NCBI RefSeq assembly: GCF_038958875.1
Contig: NZ_CP152407.1
Location: 1,743,501-1,807,500 of the forward strand
Direction of reading: 5' to 3'
DNA: 64,000 nucleotides
Source: Acidovorax sp. FHTAMBA
Lineage (GTDB): Bacteria; Pseudomonadota; Gammaproteobacteria; Burkholderiales; Burkholderiaceae_C
Shown here piece by piece: positions 63,565 through 64,000 of this stretch. The first letter of the stretch is position 1; each line of letters begins with the position of its first letter. The notes under the pieces are model-generated. The model was not told the origin of the DNA. It worked only from the letters and a program-made list of their open reading frames with translations, and did not search any database. The position numbers and the translations under genes are program-made.

Positions 63565-63878
63565 TGTTTGCCCCCGTGGTGTGCGTCATGGCCCTGGGCG
63601 GGCAGGTCCTGATCGGTAGCGGGTGCTGTCTGGCGCATTTCCTTGGCATAGGCGCGCCATCCTCCGATCTCCCCCACCTTGTCGTTGGCCGCCTTCCAGG
63701 GCTGGACGGACTGCTCCTTGTAGGCTTCGTAGCCCGACAGTGCAGATCGGTACGAAAACTCATAGTCCACCTTCGCGGTTTCACCCTCAGGCATTTGCGC
63801 CAGTGACAGCGATGGAACCAATACCGCGGCGGCCAGCCAGAAGCTTGCGGTAGGTCGTGAAAGCCAGCGATTGTTCAT
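63561..63878 (-). CDS. Small periplasmic protein of the copper cluster
   Basis: 105 residues; signal peptide ending LSLAQ; mature part has AKVDYEFSYRSALSGYEAYK and a His-rich end (GHDAHHGGKQ). Family unknown to me, though the type often precedes TolC and multicopper oxidase genes. It is first in the cluster, 70 nt after a copper-box-like sequence. Confidence 0.65.
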   Translation of the reverse strand: MNNRWLSRPTASFWLAAAVLVPSLSLAQMPEGETAKVDYEFSYRSALSGYEAYKEQSVQPWKAANDKVGEIGGWRAYAKEMRQTAPATDQDLPAQGHDAHHGGKQ

Positions 63879-63946
63879 AGATTCACCATCCGTTCTTGAT
63901 GCATCGCATTGTCTGGGCCGATGCCTGCCGCGGACATAACAGTTTC

Positions 63947-63961
63947 ATTACATTTTTGTCA
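63947..63961 (-). promoter_or_regulatory. CopR/CusR-type box
   Basis: ATTACATTTTTGTCA (TGACAAAAATGTAAT on the minus strand) matches the TGACA/TGTAAT half-site pattern of two-component copper regulators, placed 70-85 nt before the first gene of the copper cluster. Confidence 0.55.
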
Positions 63962-64000
63962 TCTAGAAGAAACCCAGCGATCTGCGGGCACACTCGCAAC

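Overview
The window looks like a chromosomal segment of a beta-proteobacterium, most likely family Comamonadaceae (Acidovorax, Alicycliphilus or Diaphorobacter type). This rests on the GC-rich coding style, the housekeeping genes on the left, and a dispersed short repeat (AGCGCTT...AAGCGCT core next to ATAGCTGCT) that I associate with this family. The genus assignment is from memory and was not checked against a database.

Layout. (1) 1-11107 is conserved backbone. A minus-strand envelope cluster (TPR protein, L,D-transpeptidase, periplasmic and cytoplasmic cyclophilins, lpxH cut by the window edge) is followed by plus-strand cysS, an AlkA-like glycosylase, accA, a chemotaxis receptor, tilS and tRNA-Ser(GCT). 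(2) 11108-23477 is accessory: a small HTH protein, an IS630-family element inserted exactly at that gene's stop codon, a complete type I-E CRISPR-Cas operon in the order cas3-casA-casB-cas6e-cas7e-cas5e-cas1-cas2, and an array of 32 full repeats plus one truncated repeat. The leader-side 15 repeats and the distal 17 differ by one loop base. (3) 23490-28554 is plasmid- or ICE-like: a ParM-type actin, a tandem pair of ParR-like small proteins (one split by a 158-bp MITE), a second inverted copy of the MITE, a field of GCCC-N5-GGGC hairpins, 1.2 kb without genes and a tyrosine recombinase. (4) 28555-64000 is a metal and stress island. It holds gene scars (P1B-ATPase 5' end, DUF3141, lactate dehydrogenase), copA-cueR with a clear CueR-type promoter, a CopZ-like chaperone, a YHS-domain copper ATPase, a Tn21-type mer module (merRTPA), and at the right edge a copper oxidase/cupredoxin/CusF/TolC cluster.

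How it fits together. Woven between the metal genes is what looks like an ATP-supply module. Phosphoketolase, an MBL/beta-CASP nuclease, an AMP/thymidine-phosphorylase-type enzyme and a PRPP synthetase run as a tight plus-strand operon (38888-45112). Acetate kinase, a P1B ATPase and an archaeal-type (type II) GAPDH run as a minus-strand operon (59629-54943), and a broken ldh lies further downstream. FNR/ANR-like boxes lie upstream of both operons and upstream of a Met-rich periplasmic protein cluster. The most interesting inference is an oxygen-regulated route from RNA or nucleotides through pentose phosphates to acetyl phosphate and ATP, with an atypical (CPD motif) metal pump encoded inside the ATP-producing operon.
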